The notes below the pieces were generated by a model. The model saw nothing but the letters and a program-made list of their open reading frames with translations, was not told the origin of the DNA and ran no database searches. Shown piece after piece: positions 40,780-48,316 of a stretch of 64,000 nucleotides of DNA. The stretch is from JAKLFA01 sp038222225 (GTDB taxonomy: Bacteria > Omnitrophota > Gorgyraeia > Zapsychrales > JANLHA01), in assembly GCA_038222225.1 (NCBI GenBank), contig JBBRHV010000003.1:1-64000 (forward strand), written 5' to 3'. The position numbers and the translations under genes are program-made. Every line of letters begins with the position of its first letter. Within the stretch, counting starts at the first letter, position 1.

Positions 40780-42186
40780 TCAAAACTTCTTTCGCTTCTT
40801 AAGATGCTTTACCATCTGAACCATATCTTCCTTATACATAGACTTCAATTGCTCCCACTTTTCATGAGCAAGATCATAGTCGGGATAAAACATCAAGGCC
40901 TTTTCAAAACATTTTTCAGCCTTGCGTTTTTGAAGCAGAAAAACATAACAAACACCCATATTATGCCAAACCACGTGATTATCATCCCATAGCTTTGAAT
41001 AATGCTGATAAAATTCCAGGGCCTTTTGATATTGCCCTTCTTTCATGCATCGGGCCGCATCATCAAAAAGTTTTTCAACCTTCTGCTTATCATCTGTGTA
41101 AATTCTGTTTATCTGAAAGTCATATCCGAATTCTTCCTGGGGATTGCCCATCGCTTTGCGTTCCTCCATAATAACTTCTCTGGGCGTCTTTCCGTTAAGT
41201 TCTTCAAGAGGAGCAACAAACCATTCATCGCTCCACCGCTGAATCTTTTCAACAAACTCTTCCTGTTCTTTGGCAGACATTATCTTCATTGGATACAAAA
41301 ACGTTTTCTCCATTGCGTCCGTACAAGCGCTCACCAATGTTTTTTCCAAAGGGCCTTTTTCCATACCCTGATGAAGTTCTCCCACAAACTGATTCCAGAC
41401 ATCGTTAAAAGCCTCGCCGAATTCCTCAACACTGACCCACTCCGGAAGCGTCATGCCGCTCAGCACACTTTGCATTATATCCGCCAGATGCTTTTTATCC
41501 TTGATCGCCATTCTCATTTCAAGAAAGATATCCTCAGCATCGTCATCCGACAAGCCGCCTTCTTTACAAAGCAGAATGAATTTTTTTTCAACAGATAGCT
41601 GTTCCGGAACACGCTCTGGAAACAACGCTTTATACATCTCAAATGCATCCTGTCGATCATGCGATTCAGACGAGTTTTTTAAAAACAAGCCGATGATATC
41701 GTACTCCTGTTTCGGAAAAAACAGGCCATCCGATGCCATTATAAAATAGTTATCAAACGGCAATAATCTTCCGATAATATAATCGCCTTTCCCGGCAGCT
41801 CTGCTTCCTCTGGTGTCAAAAATATGATATTCCTCCAATGAAATCACATCTTCGCACACAAACTCTTTACCGATCTTTACTGCCTTAACTTTATAAATCC
41901 CGAAGCGGTCCTGCCCAATCCGGGAATATATTTCATAAAGCTCCCGGGAGATTTTGCCCCTCTCCTCATCCAGGAAAACATCAAAAAGCCTTTTATGATA
42001 TTTCTCCAATTGGTGATCAAAAATAAACCAGTCGAAAAACAGCCGGCCGATATTCTGATCGGTAAATGACAAACGGATAAAATCTTTCTGCCGTTCAAAC
42101 ACCTCTTTTTCTATCGCGGAATGACATCGAACAAAATCATTGATCGCATCATACATTTTTTTAATAAGGTCTTTATATTCTTTCAT
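40780..42186 (-). CDS. Large hypothetical protein with C-terminal TPR
   Basis: This 468-residue protein has a helical N-terminus (residues 1-100, LIKKMYDAINDFVRCHSAIE; LFFDWFIFDH), a beta-rich middle (IYKVKAVKIGKEFVCEDVIS; YIIGRLLPFDNYFIMASDGL), a DUF-like motif ELNGKTPREVIMEERK, and a TPR region (about 385-450, YQKALEFYQHYSKLWDDNHV; NMGVCYVFLLQKRKAEKCFE). I recall comparable proteins in SEC-C/TPR hypothetical groups but cannot name it. It lies alone between toxin-antitoxin systems. Confidence 0.6.
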   Translation of the reverse strand: MKEYKDLIKKMYDAINDFVRCHSAIEKEVFERQKDFIRLSFTDQNIGRLFFDWFIFDHQLEKYHKRLFDVFLDEERGKISRELYEIYSRIGQDRFGIYKVKAVKIGKEFVCEDVISLEEYHIFDTRGSRAAGKGDYIIGRLLPFDNYFIMASDGLFFPKQEYDIIGLFLKNSSESHDRQDAFEMYKALFPERVPEQLSVEKKFILLCKEGGLSDDDAEDIFLEMRMAIKDKKHLADIMQSVLSGMTLPEWVSVEEFGEAFNDVWNQFVGELHQGMEKGPLEKTLVSACTDAMEKTFLYPMKIMSAKEQEEFVEKIQRWSDEWFVAPLEELNGKTPREVIMEERKAMGNPQEEFGYDFQINRIYTDDKQKVEKLFDDAARCMKEGQYQKALEFYQHYSKLWDDNHVVWHNMGVCYVFLLQKRKAEKCFEKALMFYPDYDLAHEKWEQLKSMYKEDMVQMVKHLKKRKKF

Positions 42187-42377
42187 TGTGTCAATTTTTG
42201 TAGAAACCCCTGATCAATAAATCATTAATAAATCGTGACCATGTTTTGCTGAAGTTTTCTGCAAGTATAAATTCCACCAAGCCGTCAAAGTTTTTTTCTT
42301 TTAGATGCCATAAAATTATTCTGTTTCATAAAAAATTTTGAATGCCAATTTAAAATTTTTATACAAATAATAGCCTT

Positions 42378-42405
42378 TTGGAAATGCATAAGTCTATGGT
42401 ATTCT
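42378..42405 (+). promoter_or_regulatory. Promoter giving a possibly leaderless mRNA
   Basis: TTGGAA (42378-42383), 16-base spacer, TATTCT (42400-42405), then TACAGT and ATG at 42412. There is no Shine-Dalgarno. 42187-42377 holds no recognised gene. Confidence 0.45.
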
Positions 42406-42411
42406 TACAGT

Positions 42412-42591
42412 ATGAAAGAAACATCCCTCTTTGAATCAAATCCTTATTTAAAAAATCAGGCTGTACGAAACCGGATGTTTTTAACTGCCGTGAATACCTC
42501 GACTGCTATTGAAGGTGTTCATGTCGATATCTCATCTCCAAAAAAGCGTTCACGCCAAAACACATCCATATCTAGGAAGATGCTGAAGTAG
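42412..42591 (+). CDS. Short protein with a Fic-inhibitor-like motif (59 aa)
   Basis: The peptide MKETSLFESNPYLKNQAVRN then RMFLTAVNTSTAIEGV contains STAIEG, matching the (S/T)xxxE(G/N) helix that blocks Fic active sites. Class I Fic antitoxins such as VbhA are of this size. It is convergent with, and overlaps by 20 bases, the Fic remnant on the other strand. The C-terminal 20 residues (SSPKKRSRQNTSISRK) may come from the rearranged junction. Assignment as antitoxin is inference. Confidence 0.45.
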   Translation: MKETSLFESNPYLKNQAVRNRMFLTAVNTSTAIEGVHVDISSPKKRSRQNTSISRKMLK

Positions 42592-42812
42592 CCTTCTTGA
42601 TTGTCCTTCTGATAACACTCAAAAACATCCTCTGCATGGGAACATAGTCTCTTCTAAGACCAGATTGTACCGCTGCGATATATTCGGCCTTTTTTCTGCC
42701 TTGAATACCGCCAAAATCCAAGGCCGGCAGCCCTGCCTGAAGAGCCATGATGATAGAAAGAAGTCGCGCAATTCGGCCGTTACCTTCCCGAAACGGATGG
42801 ATCAGAGACCAA
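42572..42812 (-). pseudogene. C-terminal half of a Fic-family AMP transferase
   Basis: The frame contains the catalytic motif HPFREGNGR (LIHPFREGNGRIARLLSIIM), then LPALDFGGIQGRKKAEYIAA and RRDYVPMQRMFLSVIRRTIK, ending TAG at 42572. The N-terminal half, including any inhibitory helix, is missing; the HEPN gene ends just upstream. The catalytic loop is intact but without a start codon it should be dead. Confidence 0.7.
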
Positions 42813-42820
42813 TAAAAATA

Positions 42821-43225
42821 TCAAGATAGCTTGTTCTTCACAAATTCAAAAAACCGCTCACAATCTTTAAACATCTTCTCTGCCTCGTTTTTGCAAACAA
42901 GGCGCTCCTCATACTCAGCCATATTTTTCATCCGCAAAATCCTCACGATACGGTTGGCGTTTGTCGTGAACTCTTCGGTGTTTTTGATCATTTTAAACAG
43001 GACGACCGCCTGATTATGGTCTTCGCCGGCGCTTCTTTTCCCCAAAAAATAAACGCACATGGCGTCACAGGCGGATATCGTGCAGTGTATCGCATTAATA
43101 GCAACAGCATTCCACTGTTGTCCTTGCAAGGCTTTCTGCGATGCATTAAAACACTCTTGTGCTTTCTGCATAAAATTCGTATACGCTGCGCGCTGAACAT
43201 CCCGTGTTTTCGGCTTTGCTATCAT
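42821..43225 (-). CDS. HEPN-domain protein (toxin of HEPN/MNT pair)
   Basis: This 134-residue all-helical protein (MQKAQECFNASQKALQGQQW; NAVAINAIHCTISACDAMCV; AGEDHNQAVVLFK) follows the HEPN plan. The usual RxxxxH RNase motif is not clear, so activity is uncertain. It starts with TAGGAGG, 12 bases after the nucleotidyltransferase gene, the standard HEPN/MNT toxin-antitoxin order in which MNT AMPylates HEPN. Confidence 0.72.
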   Translation of the reverse strand: MIAKPKTRDVQRAAYTNFMQKAQECFNASQKALQGQQWNAVAINAIHCTISACDAMCVYFLGKRSAGEDHNQAVVLFKMIKNTEEFTTNANRIVRILRMKNMAEYEERLVCKNEAEKMFKDCERFFEFVKNKLS

Positions 43226-43237
43226 AACATCATCCTC

Positions 43238-43828
43238 CTAGGGGAATAATTGTATTCCTTTTTCGATTTCCTCCAAAAGCTTCAGATCCTTCTTCTGCTG
43301 AAACTGTTTTTCCGTCAGAACATACGCAGCCAATCTGTTGCCAAATTTTTCTAGGCATGTAATAGACAGTCCCTCAAGCGATTCCTCCAGAGACTTTAAA
43401 CTTTCCTTATTTTGGGTCAAAACAAAAAGATCAATATCGCTGTCTGTTTTTTCATCATGACTGGAAACAGATCCGAACAAAACGACTTTAATCAGGCTTT
43501 TCTTGGGTAGTCTGCTTAAAATGGTCGTTTTTAAGGCCACAATCGGCTGTGGCTGCGTGTCAACGATCCCTTTGACAGTATTCAACACATCATAAGCGTA
43601 ACTCTGAGGATTGACTTTCCAGACATGGGCCCGCCCTACTCTTTCATAGGAAACAAAATGCCACTGCTCCAGATAGCGCATAACCCGGTTAACCGTCATG
43701 TGCGAAATTCCCACCAGAGACGAAATCTCTCTCTCACTCATGGCGGACTCATGGTTAATCAAAAACCGGACAACCTTGAGTTTCGCCTCAGTATCGATCA
43801 ATTGAAAAAACGAATCATGAAACTTCAT
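43238..43828 (-). CDS. Winged-helix + minimal nucleotidyltransferase (MNT) protein
   Basis: This 196-residue protein starts at ATG 43828 (AAGGA site). Residues 10-75 are a wHTH (MSEREISSLVGISHMTVNRV, MRYLEQWHFVSYER). Residues 105-190 are a nucleotidyltransferase of the polymerase-beta type: KVVLFGSVSSHDEKTDSDID, LFVL has the GSxx(x)DSDID metal site. Fusion of DNA-binding and MNT domains lets the antitoxin both repress the operon and modify the HEPN toxin. Operator palindromes lie just upstream. Confidence 0.8.
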   Translation of the reverse strand: MKFHDSFFQLIDTEAKLKVVRFLINHESAMSEREISSLVGISHMTVNRVMRYLEQWHFVSYERVGRAHVWKVNPQSYAYDVLNTVKGIVDTQPQPIVALKTTILSRLPKKSLIKVVLFGSVSSHDEKTDSDIDLFVLTQNKESLKSLEESLEGLSITCLEKFGNRLAAYVLTEKQFQQKKDLKLLEEIEKGIQLFP

Positions 43829-43840
43829 ACGCATTCCTTT

Positions 43841-43876
43841 GTAACTTTCATGTTACAAATGTAACATAAATGTTAC
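43841..43876 (-). promoter_or_regulatory. Double palindromic operator upstream of the MNT/HEPN operon
   Basis: Half-sites GTAAC-6-GTTAC-4-GTAAC-6-GTTAC, spaced regularly just before the ribosome site. ATGTTAC AAAT GTAACAT is a perfect palindrome. It is the obvious site for the wHTH of the MNT protein. Confidence 0.7.
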
Positions 43877-43945
43877 ATAAAATCAATGATTTTATATCGA
43901 AATATCAACGGCACCATACGACGCAAAAACTCTTTAAACTTCATC

Positions 43946-44293
43946 TTCATTTACTAGAGAGTGGTTGCCCAATTATGGCTAAATCCTAGTAAATGGCTTT
44001 TTGGCCATTTTCCCAAAATGCCGATTGCGACTATTTTGATTTATTGTCATTTACTAGGGGCCATTTACTAAGTGCCACTTCTGATAGAAATGGCTAGTAT
44101 CAGACCCAATTTGGCTGTCGCGAGTACTATCAATTTTTCCAAATGTAAGCATCCAGCGCCGAAACTACAAAACACCATCCCACTTGCGCCCTAACCCTTT
44201 GACACGTCAAGACATGAACGATCCCTGACTGCGTTTGGCAATCAGGGATCTTTGTGATTCTGAGAGTCGTTTCCGACACTGTTATACTGGTAG
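43946..44293 (+). repeat. Structured repeat, copy B (internally deleted)
   Basis: It starts with CATTTACTAG...CTAGTAAATG (hairpin arms of ten bases) and a further CATTTACTAGGGGCCATTTA, then shares ATAGAAATGGCTAGTATCAG and CGCGAGTACTATCAATTTTT with copy C, and ends with the terminator GATCCCTGA/TCAGGGATC and TATACTGGTAG. The middle two hairpins seen in A and C are missing. The IS3 element follows 36 bases later. Confidence 0.65.
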
Positions 44294-44343
44294 TGTACGC
44301 TGTCCGAAGACACACATGACTCTCACCATTGATCTTCCCCACT

Positions 44344-45195
44344 TTAGTGGACAGTTTGTTTAGTTAGGACGGCTCGATTTTCAAACTCAAAAGGACTTAA
44401 ATAATTGAGCGTTGAATGACTCCGTCTACGATTATAATACATCTCTACATATTCAAAGATTTTTCTTCTTGCTTCTTCCCTAGTTCGAAATCGGTACTTG
44501 TGAACAAGCTCGACTTTTAACGTGTGGAAGAAGCTCTCAGCGACGGCATTATCCCAGCAGTCACCTTTTCGGCTCATACTGCCGATAAGCTTATGTTCAG
44601 CCAATATCGCCTTGAAATCATTCCCTGCGTACTGACTGCCGCGATCTGAGTGACAGATCAATCCTTTATCCGGATTCCGCCTTAGGATCGCCTGTTGCAT
44701 AGCCCTGGTGGTTAGTGTCGCGGCAATGGTTTTATCCATGGCCAAACCAACAATCCCCCGCGAAAAAAGATCCAGCACCATCGCCACATATAACCACCCT
44801 TGAGAAGTCCAAATATACGTTATATCGAATACCCAGACGGCATTGGGCTTCTCGACCACAAAGTTCCGATTCAAAACATTCGGCCATACCGGATAATCAT
44901 GCTTCGAGTTCGTCGTTAACCGAAACTTACGCTTCTGGACAGCGACGATTCTGGCTTCTCGCATGACCTTCGCCACACGGTTCTCCGAACAACGGATATG
45001 TTTGACGTTGTTCAACTGGTCCCAGATTCGTGGACTGCCGTAATTCTCTTTGTTCTCCACAAACACACATTTTATCTCAATGAGCAATGCTTCATTCTTG
45101 ATGCGGCCCTGGCTCTTGGGCCGATTTTTGTATGCGTAATACCCGCTCCTCGACACTTCCAAGGCCCGGCACATCTTCCCGAGCGGAAAGACCAA
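44344..45195 (-). CDS. IS3-family transposase OrfB (DDE integrase)
   Basis: This 283-residue reading has HTH_21 at the start and an rve integrase core. DDE residues appear in VWVFDITYIWTSQGW, CHSDRGSQYAGND and SMSRKGDCWDNAVAESFF (E in AESFF). It ends MYYNRRRSHSTLNYLSPFEF. The family sequence continues upstream without a start (RFGFIDDNRLVFPLGKM), so OrfB is normally made as an OrfAB fusion by -1 slippage in the run of seven As near 45262. Confidence 0.9.
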   Translation of the reverse strand: MVFPLGKMCRALEVSRSGYYAYKNRPKSQGRIKNEALLIEIKCVFVENKENYGSPRIWDQLNNVKHIRCSENRVAKVMREARIVAVQKRKFRLTTNSKHDYPVWPNVLNRNFVVEKPNAVWVFDITYIWTSQGWLYVAMVLDLFSRGIVGLAMDKTIAATLTTRAMQQAILRRNPDKGLICHSDRGSQYAGNDFKAILAEHKLIGSMSRKGDCWDNAVAESFFHTLKVELVHKYRFRTREEARRKIFEYVEMYYNRRRSHSTLNYLSPFEFENRAVLTKQTVH

Positions 45196-45206
45196 ACGGT
45201 TATCGT

Positions 45207-45515
45207 CTATGAATCCGAACCGTTCTCGGTCGATTTTGAAAATATGCCGACTGCTTTTTTTAGGATGTCACGCTCCATTTCAACATCACGTAACTGACGC
45301 CGTAACGCCGCCAACTCTGTCAAATGACCCTTGCCGGGAAAAGCCTTCTCTCCCTCATCGCCAAACTGCTTCTTCCAGAGATACAGCCGCCCCGGGTCGA
45401 TTCCAAGGCTCCTGGCCACCTCTGCGGCCTTGTGCCCGCCCTCTGTGACCATCTTGACCGCTGACATCTTGAACTCCCGGTCAAACCGCTTCTTCTTCCC
45501 GTTTTCTCCTGCCAT
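45207..45515 (-). CDS. IS3-family transposase OrfA
   Basis: This 102-residue protein has an HTH_8/leucine-zipper layout: RFDREFKMSAVKMVTEGGHK, AAEVARSLGIDPGRLYLWKK, LRRQLRDVEMERDILKKAVG. The A-rich slippery stretch (CTAAAAAAAGC) lies at DILKKA, from which ribosomes can shift -1 into orfB. Confidence 0.88.
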   Translation of the reverse strand: MAGENGKKKRFDREFKMSAVKMVTEGGHKAAEVARSLGIDPGRLYLWKKQFGDEGEKAFPGKGHLTELAALRRQLRDVEMERDILKKAVGIFSKSTENGSDS

Positions 45516-45691
45516 TGGACACCTCCCGTTTTTGAGCCGGCTATCATATTAAAACCAACTCTTCGTTGTGTCCACTTTTTCGGGGGAAGATCACTTTATC
45601 AACTTGAATAATGCATTCAAGTCGTTACAACCGGATTTTTATCCATTCAAATCTTGAAATTTCGCACTCTTTCTTTGGATTTTCATACCAT

Positions 45692-46708
45692 TTATTGCTT
45701 TTCCACATATTCAGCCATATCCTGCACCCGAACATGCCAAGTCTTCCCTCTTTTGACACCCTTTAATTTTCCCCGATTAATTAAATTGCGAAGATAATCT
45801 GAAGAGTAATTATAGATTCTTGCCAAATCACTCAGCGGCAACTCAGCCTCTTTATTAGTGTGACGAATATCTACTTCCTTAAGGCGTCCTACGGCATCAT
45901 CCAACCGTCCTATAACAATTTCTTTTATCTTATCAAAATCCTCCAGACGAATGCATTCATCTACATCATTAACATCAAACTTTTTCCCTTGCTCTATTTT
46001 GCGATGAATTAATTCAAAAACATCATCTGCCTTCTCTAGGGCATCATAATAATACTCACGATCCTTTTTAGAAATACCTTTGATCGCTATATTCATCAAC
46101 CCACATCCAATGAGAATATACGATAATAAAATCCTCCCAGTGCGCCCATTCCCATCAGAAAAAGGATGGATCGATTCAAACCAAACATGTGCTATCGCCG
46201 TTAGTTCAATATGATTATATTTCTCTTTTTTTAGATGATAATTAATCCATTTAACCAATAATTCCGTCGCTGGACGCACATAAAATTCACTAATAGGCGT
46301 AAACGTAGATTCTGTAACCTCTGCCCTGCCCTTACGAAATCCCCCTAAATCTCCGATATAAAATCCCATTTCCTTTTCATAACGCATCAAAAGAGTGTGG
46401 ATCTGTTTAACATCAGACATACGCACTGAAAATTCTTCTTCCTTGTGTTGATTTGCCGCATATTCATACATCGCAGATGCTGCTTCAAAATAACCTAGAA
46501 TAGATGCCGCCTTATGCTTATCCGTTCTTTTATTATTTTCAAGAATATCAATCAAATCTTTACGATTAGCAAATACTCCTTCAATCGCAATGGAGTTGCG
46601 AATCTCATCCTTAAACAAAGAATACCATTCGGCATTAGAAACGCTGATCAAATGATCCTTTGTTTCTTTTAACTTGTTGAACTCTTTTAAAATAGCTGAT
46701 AATTTCAT
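45692..46708 (-). CDS. Fic-family protein AMPylase (class II) with C-terminal HTH
   Basis: This 338-residue protein has an N-terminal inhibitory helix with SIAIEG ((S/T)xxxEG) near residue 41, and the Fic core HPFSDGNGRTGR near residue 185 with catalytic His. The C-terminal 60 residues (LPLSDLARIYNYSSDYLRNL, INRGKLKGVKRGKTWHVR) form an excisionase/MerR-like HTH that could bind DNA. Fic proteins transfer AMP to a target hydroxyl; with the inhibitor helix in the same chain it is self-restrained. A dense array of GGTTCG half-sites lies upstream. Confidence 0.88.
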   Translation of the reverse strand: MKLSAILKEFNKLKETKDHLISVSNAEWYSLFKDEIRNSIAIEGVFANRKDLIDILENNKRTDKHKAASILGYFEAASAMYEYAANQHKEEEFSVRMSDVKQIHTLLMRYEKEMGFYIGDLGGFRKGRAEVTESTFTPISEFYVRPATELLVKWINYHLKKEKYNHIELTAIAHVWFESIHPFSDGNGRTGRILLSYILIGCGLMNIAIKGISKKDREYYYDALEKADDVFELIHRKIEQGKKFDVNDVDECIRLEDFDKIKEIVIGRLDDAVGRLKEVDIRHTNKEAELPLSDLARIYNYSSDYLRNLINRGKLKGVKRGKTWHVRVQDMAEYVEKQ

Positions 46709-46745
46709 GACATATTCCTAAGTAGTGTTAAATATCAAAATCTAT

Positions 46746-46922
46746 CGAACCACATGTGCTTATTAAAACCAACAAGACTTGCGAACCTTTTCTTATGGTT
46801 CGATAATAATATATCATATTTATGTGTGAAATAAAGCTATTTCTAGTATTTTACCGAACCTTCCGAACCACATCCAATTCTTATTTTTACCCTCAAACTA
46901 TCGAACCTTTGCGCATGGTTCG
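46746..46922 (-). promoter_or_regulatory. Operator array of seven CGAACC/GGTTCG half-sites
   Basis: Two perfect palindromes CGAACC-N9-GGTTCG (46782-46802 and 46902-46922) lie exactly 120 bases apart, and single half-sites lie at 46746, 46855 and 46864. They occupy the Fic promoter region. The C-terminal HTH of Fic is the candidate binder. Confidence 0.65.
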
Positions 46923-47041
46923 GTAAAAGCCTCAAATGTCCGTCTTTTTCTCAGACCCACTAGCTTTCCAGATATGGATATGTAACATAAAAATTGTACA
47001 AAACAGCACTTTCATTTTACAAAACACAAAAACCCCACTAT

Positions 47042-47472
47042 TCATTTACTAGAGAATTTTCGCCATATTCAGGCACAATCCTAGTAAATGAAATTCTGGC
47101 TATTCCACCCCAATAGGCATTTTCAAACATTTTGATAAATAAGCATTTACTAGGAGCCATTTACTAAAGGCCGATTTTGATAGAAATGGCTAGTATCAGA
47201 CCCAATTTGGCTGCCGCGAGTACTATCAATTTTTCCAAACGTGATCATCCTGCGCCGAAACTACAAAACATCATCCCCATTACGCCCTAACCATTTGCAA
47301 CGTCAACACAGGCATTACCCCCTTCGGGGGTTGATGCTGCGCAATCATCTAAACTCTGCAAAAAAACACCAGAGTTTAGATACGCAAACCGCATCAAAAA
47401 TCCCTGACCGCGTTTGGCAATCAGGGATCTTTTTGATTCTAAGAGTCGTTTCCGACACTATTATACTGGTAG
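47042..47472 (+). ncRNA. Structured repeat, copy C (full-length candidate RNA)
   Basis: It starts with the CATTTACTAG...CTAGTAAATG hairpin and the shared block ATAGAAATGGCTAGTATCAG, then has GCATTACCCCC/GGGGGTTGATGC, ATCTAAACTCTG/CAGAGTTTAGAT (perfect), the downstream GCATC that can compete for GATGC, and the terminator TCCCTGA/TCAGGGA with TTTTT. It is about 430 bases long and sits 5' of the intact Fic gene. No protein reading is shared with copies A and B. Confidence 0.6.
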
Positions 47473-47579
47473 CCCCAAGCCGTGGCCCTCTGGCCACTGG
47501 CACTTCCTCGCCAGGCTCGGTCGGCCCAGCCGGGGACGGCCGGCACTTCCTCGGACATTACGTCCTCGGTCGCCGGATT
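47467..47579 (-). repeat. tRNA-Glu-tail-linked dispersed repeat, copy 3
   Basis: Minus strand: CAATCCGGCGACCGAGGACG, then ATGTCCGAGGAAGTGCCGG, ending CTTGGGGCTACCA exactly like the intact tRNA-Glu end. The part between CCGG and TTGGGGCTACCA is extra relative to a tRNA. It lies just 3' of the intact tRNA-Glu. Confidence 0.6.
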
Positions 47580-47618
47580 GTATTTTCGCTTCAAAGGGCT
47601 GAAGCTCTCAAAATAAAT

Positions 47619-47645
47619 CGGGCACGACCTTTCGGGTCGCGCCCG
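47619..47645 (-). terminator. Terminator of tRNA-Glu
   Basis: CGGGCGCGACC CGAAA GGTCGTGCCCG on the minus strand, with one mismatched pair, followed by an AT-rich stretch (ATTTATTTTG), eight bases after the tRNA. Confidence 0.7.
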
Positions 47646-47652
47646 CTTATTT

Positions 47653-47729
47653 TGGTAGCCCCAACCGGATTTGAACCGGTGTTTGATGGCTGAGAACCAT
47701 CCGTCCTGACCAGGCTAGACGATGGGGCC
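47653..47729 (-). tRNA. tRNA-Glu (anticodon CTC)
   Basis: A complete cloverleaf: acceptor GGCCCCA/TGGGGCT (first pair G-T), T8 C9, D arm with GTCTAGCCTGGTCAGGAC, anticodon stem GATGG/CCATC with loop TTCTCAG (anticodon CTC, reads GAG), T arm ACCGG-TTCAAAT-CCGGT, discriminator A, and encoded CCA. Fragments of this gene are scattered through the window. Confidence 0.93.
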
Positions 47730-47793
47730 AAATCTCACAACATTTATATTAACAAGCGGGATGAAACATTTCCCGCCAAATCTCTCTTTTCTT

Positions 47794-48033
47794 CGCCCAA
47801 TGGTTTCGCTAGTACTCAACCACTCCCTCGGACATTTTGTCCTCGGTCGCCGGATTTTCACCGGGTTTCGCTCCCTTCGGAGCGCGGAATGGTTTCTCTC
47901 CCACTCAAAACGGAAGAAACCATTGGATGGCTGAGCAATGAGGCTTACCTCAAAATCTTTTAGCCAAAGCCTCATTCCCGGCCAACTTGATTGGCCGGCA
48001 CCATCCGTCCTGACCAGGCTAGACGATGGGGCC
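47794..48033 (-). pseudogene. tRNA-Glu copy interrupted by perfect hairpins
   Basis: On the minus strand the exact 5' half of tRNA-Glu (48033-48001, through anticodon 5' stem GATGG) is followed by two hairpins (CCGGCCAA/TTGGCCGG; AATGAGGCTT/AAGCCTCATT). Then comes the anticodon 3' part CTCAGCCATC (47935-47926), two more hairpins (AATGGTTTCT/AGAAACCATT; CGCTCC/GGAGCG), a T-arm-like CCCGGTGAAAATCCGG, and the dispersed repeat (CGACCGAGGACAAAATGTCC, GGTT/AACC hairpin). Every tRNA part is in order. Insertions fall in the anticodon loop, variable loop and after the T arm. 48034-48316 holds no gene that I can see. Confidence 0.65.
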
Positions 48034-48316
48034 AAAATTTTTAAACCCATAAAATTGAAATACTTGGAAATACATAGAAAGACGGGGAAATAAAAAAGCT
48101 TCCCCCCCCACCGTCCATGGCGCATCCTTCAATTTCAAGCGCATATCACTCGTATTTCAATCCACTTCTATCATTTTCCACTAGGGATAAATCTTACCAC
48201 ATTTCCCTTATTGGTCAATAAAAATATCCCGCTGCATTTTTAAGGAAAAGCACCTCCCATAAGACTATTTTTATGATATATTCTTTATAATTAGGAAAAT
48301 TATCGAGGACCTCAGC

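Larger units (their letters stand above)
44330..45593 (-). mobile_element. Intact IS3-family insertion sequence
   Basis: About 1.26 kb with imperfect terminal inverted repeats (left TGATCTTCCCCACTTTAGTG, right TGATCTTCCCCCGAAAAAGT on the minus strand, both then GGACA), ending TG...CA. It carries orfA and orfB with a -1 frameshift window. I see no clear target duplication (CAT left, CTT right), so one end may have recombined. Confidence 0.85.

Noticed and set aside
47359..47394. Integron attC site (TCTAAAC...GTTTAGA)
   Set aside because: The core resembles the 7-base attC ends, but the rest lacks the attC layout, there is no integrase, and the copies end in a terminator.
47241..47693. Plus-strand open frame of 150 codons and its overlapping frames
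   Set aside because: It runs through a structured repeat, tRNA-derived repeats and the antisense of tRNA-Glu, so it cannot be a real gene.
40513..47729. Integrated island between tRNA-Glu relic and intact tRNA-Glu as att sites
   Set aside because: The two ends share the tRNA 3' end and enclose TA modules and an IS, which is tempting, but no integrase gene is found and further tRNA-tail relics lie outside the interval. Left as unproven.
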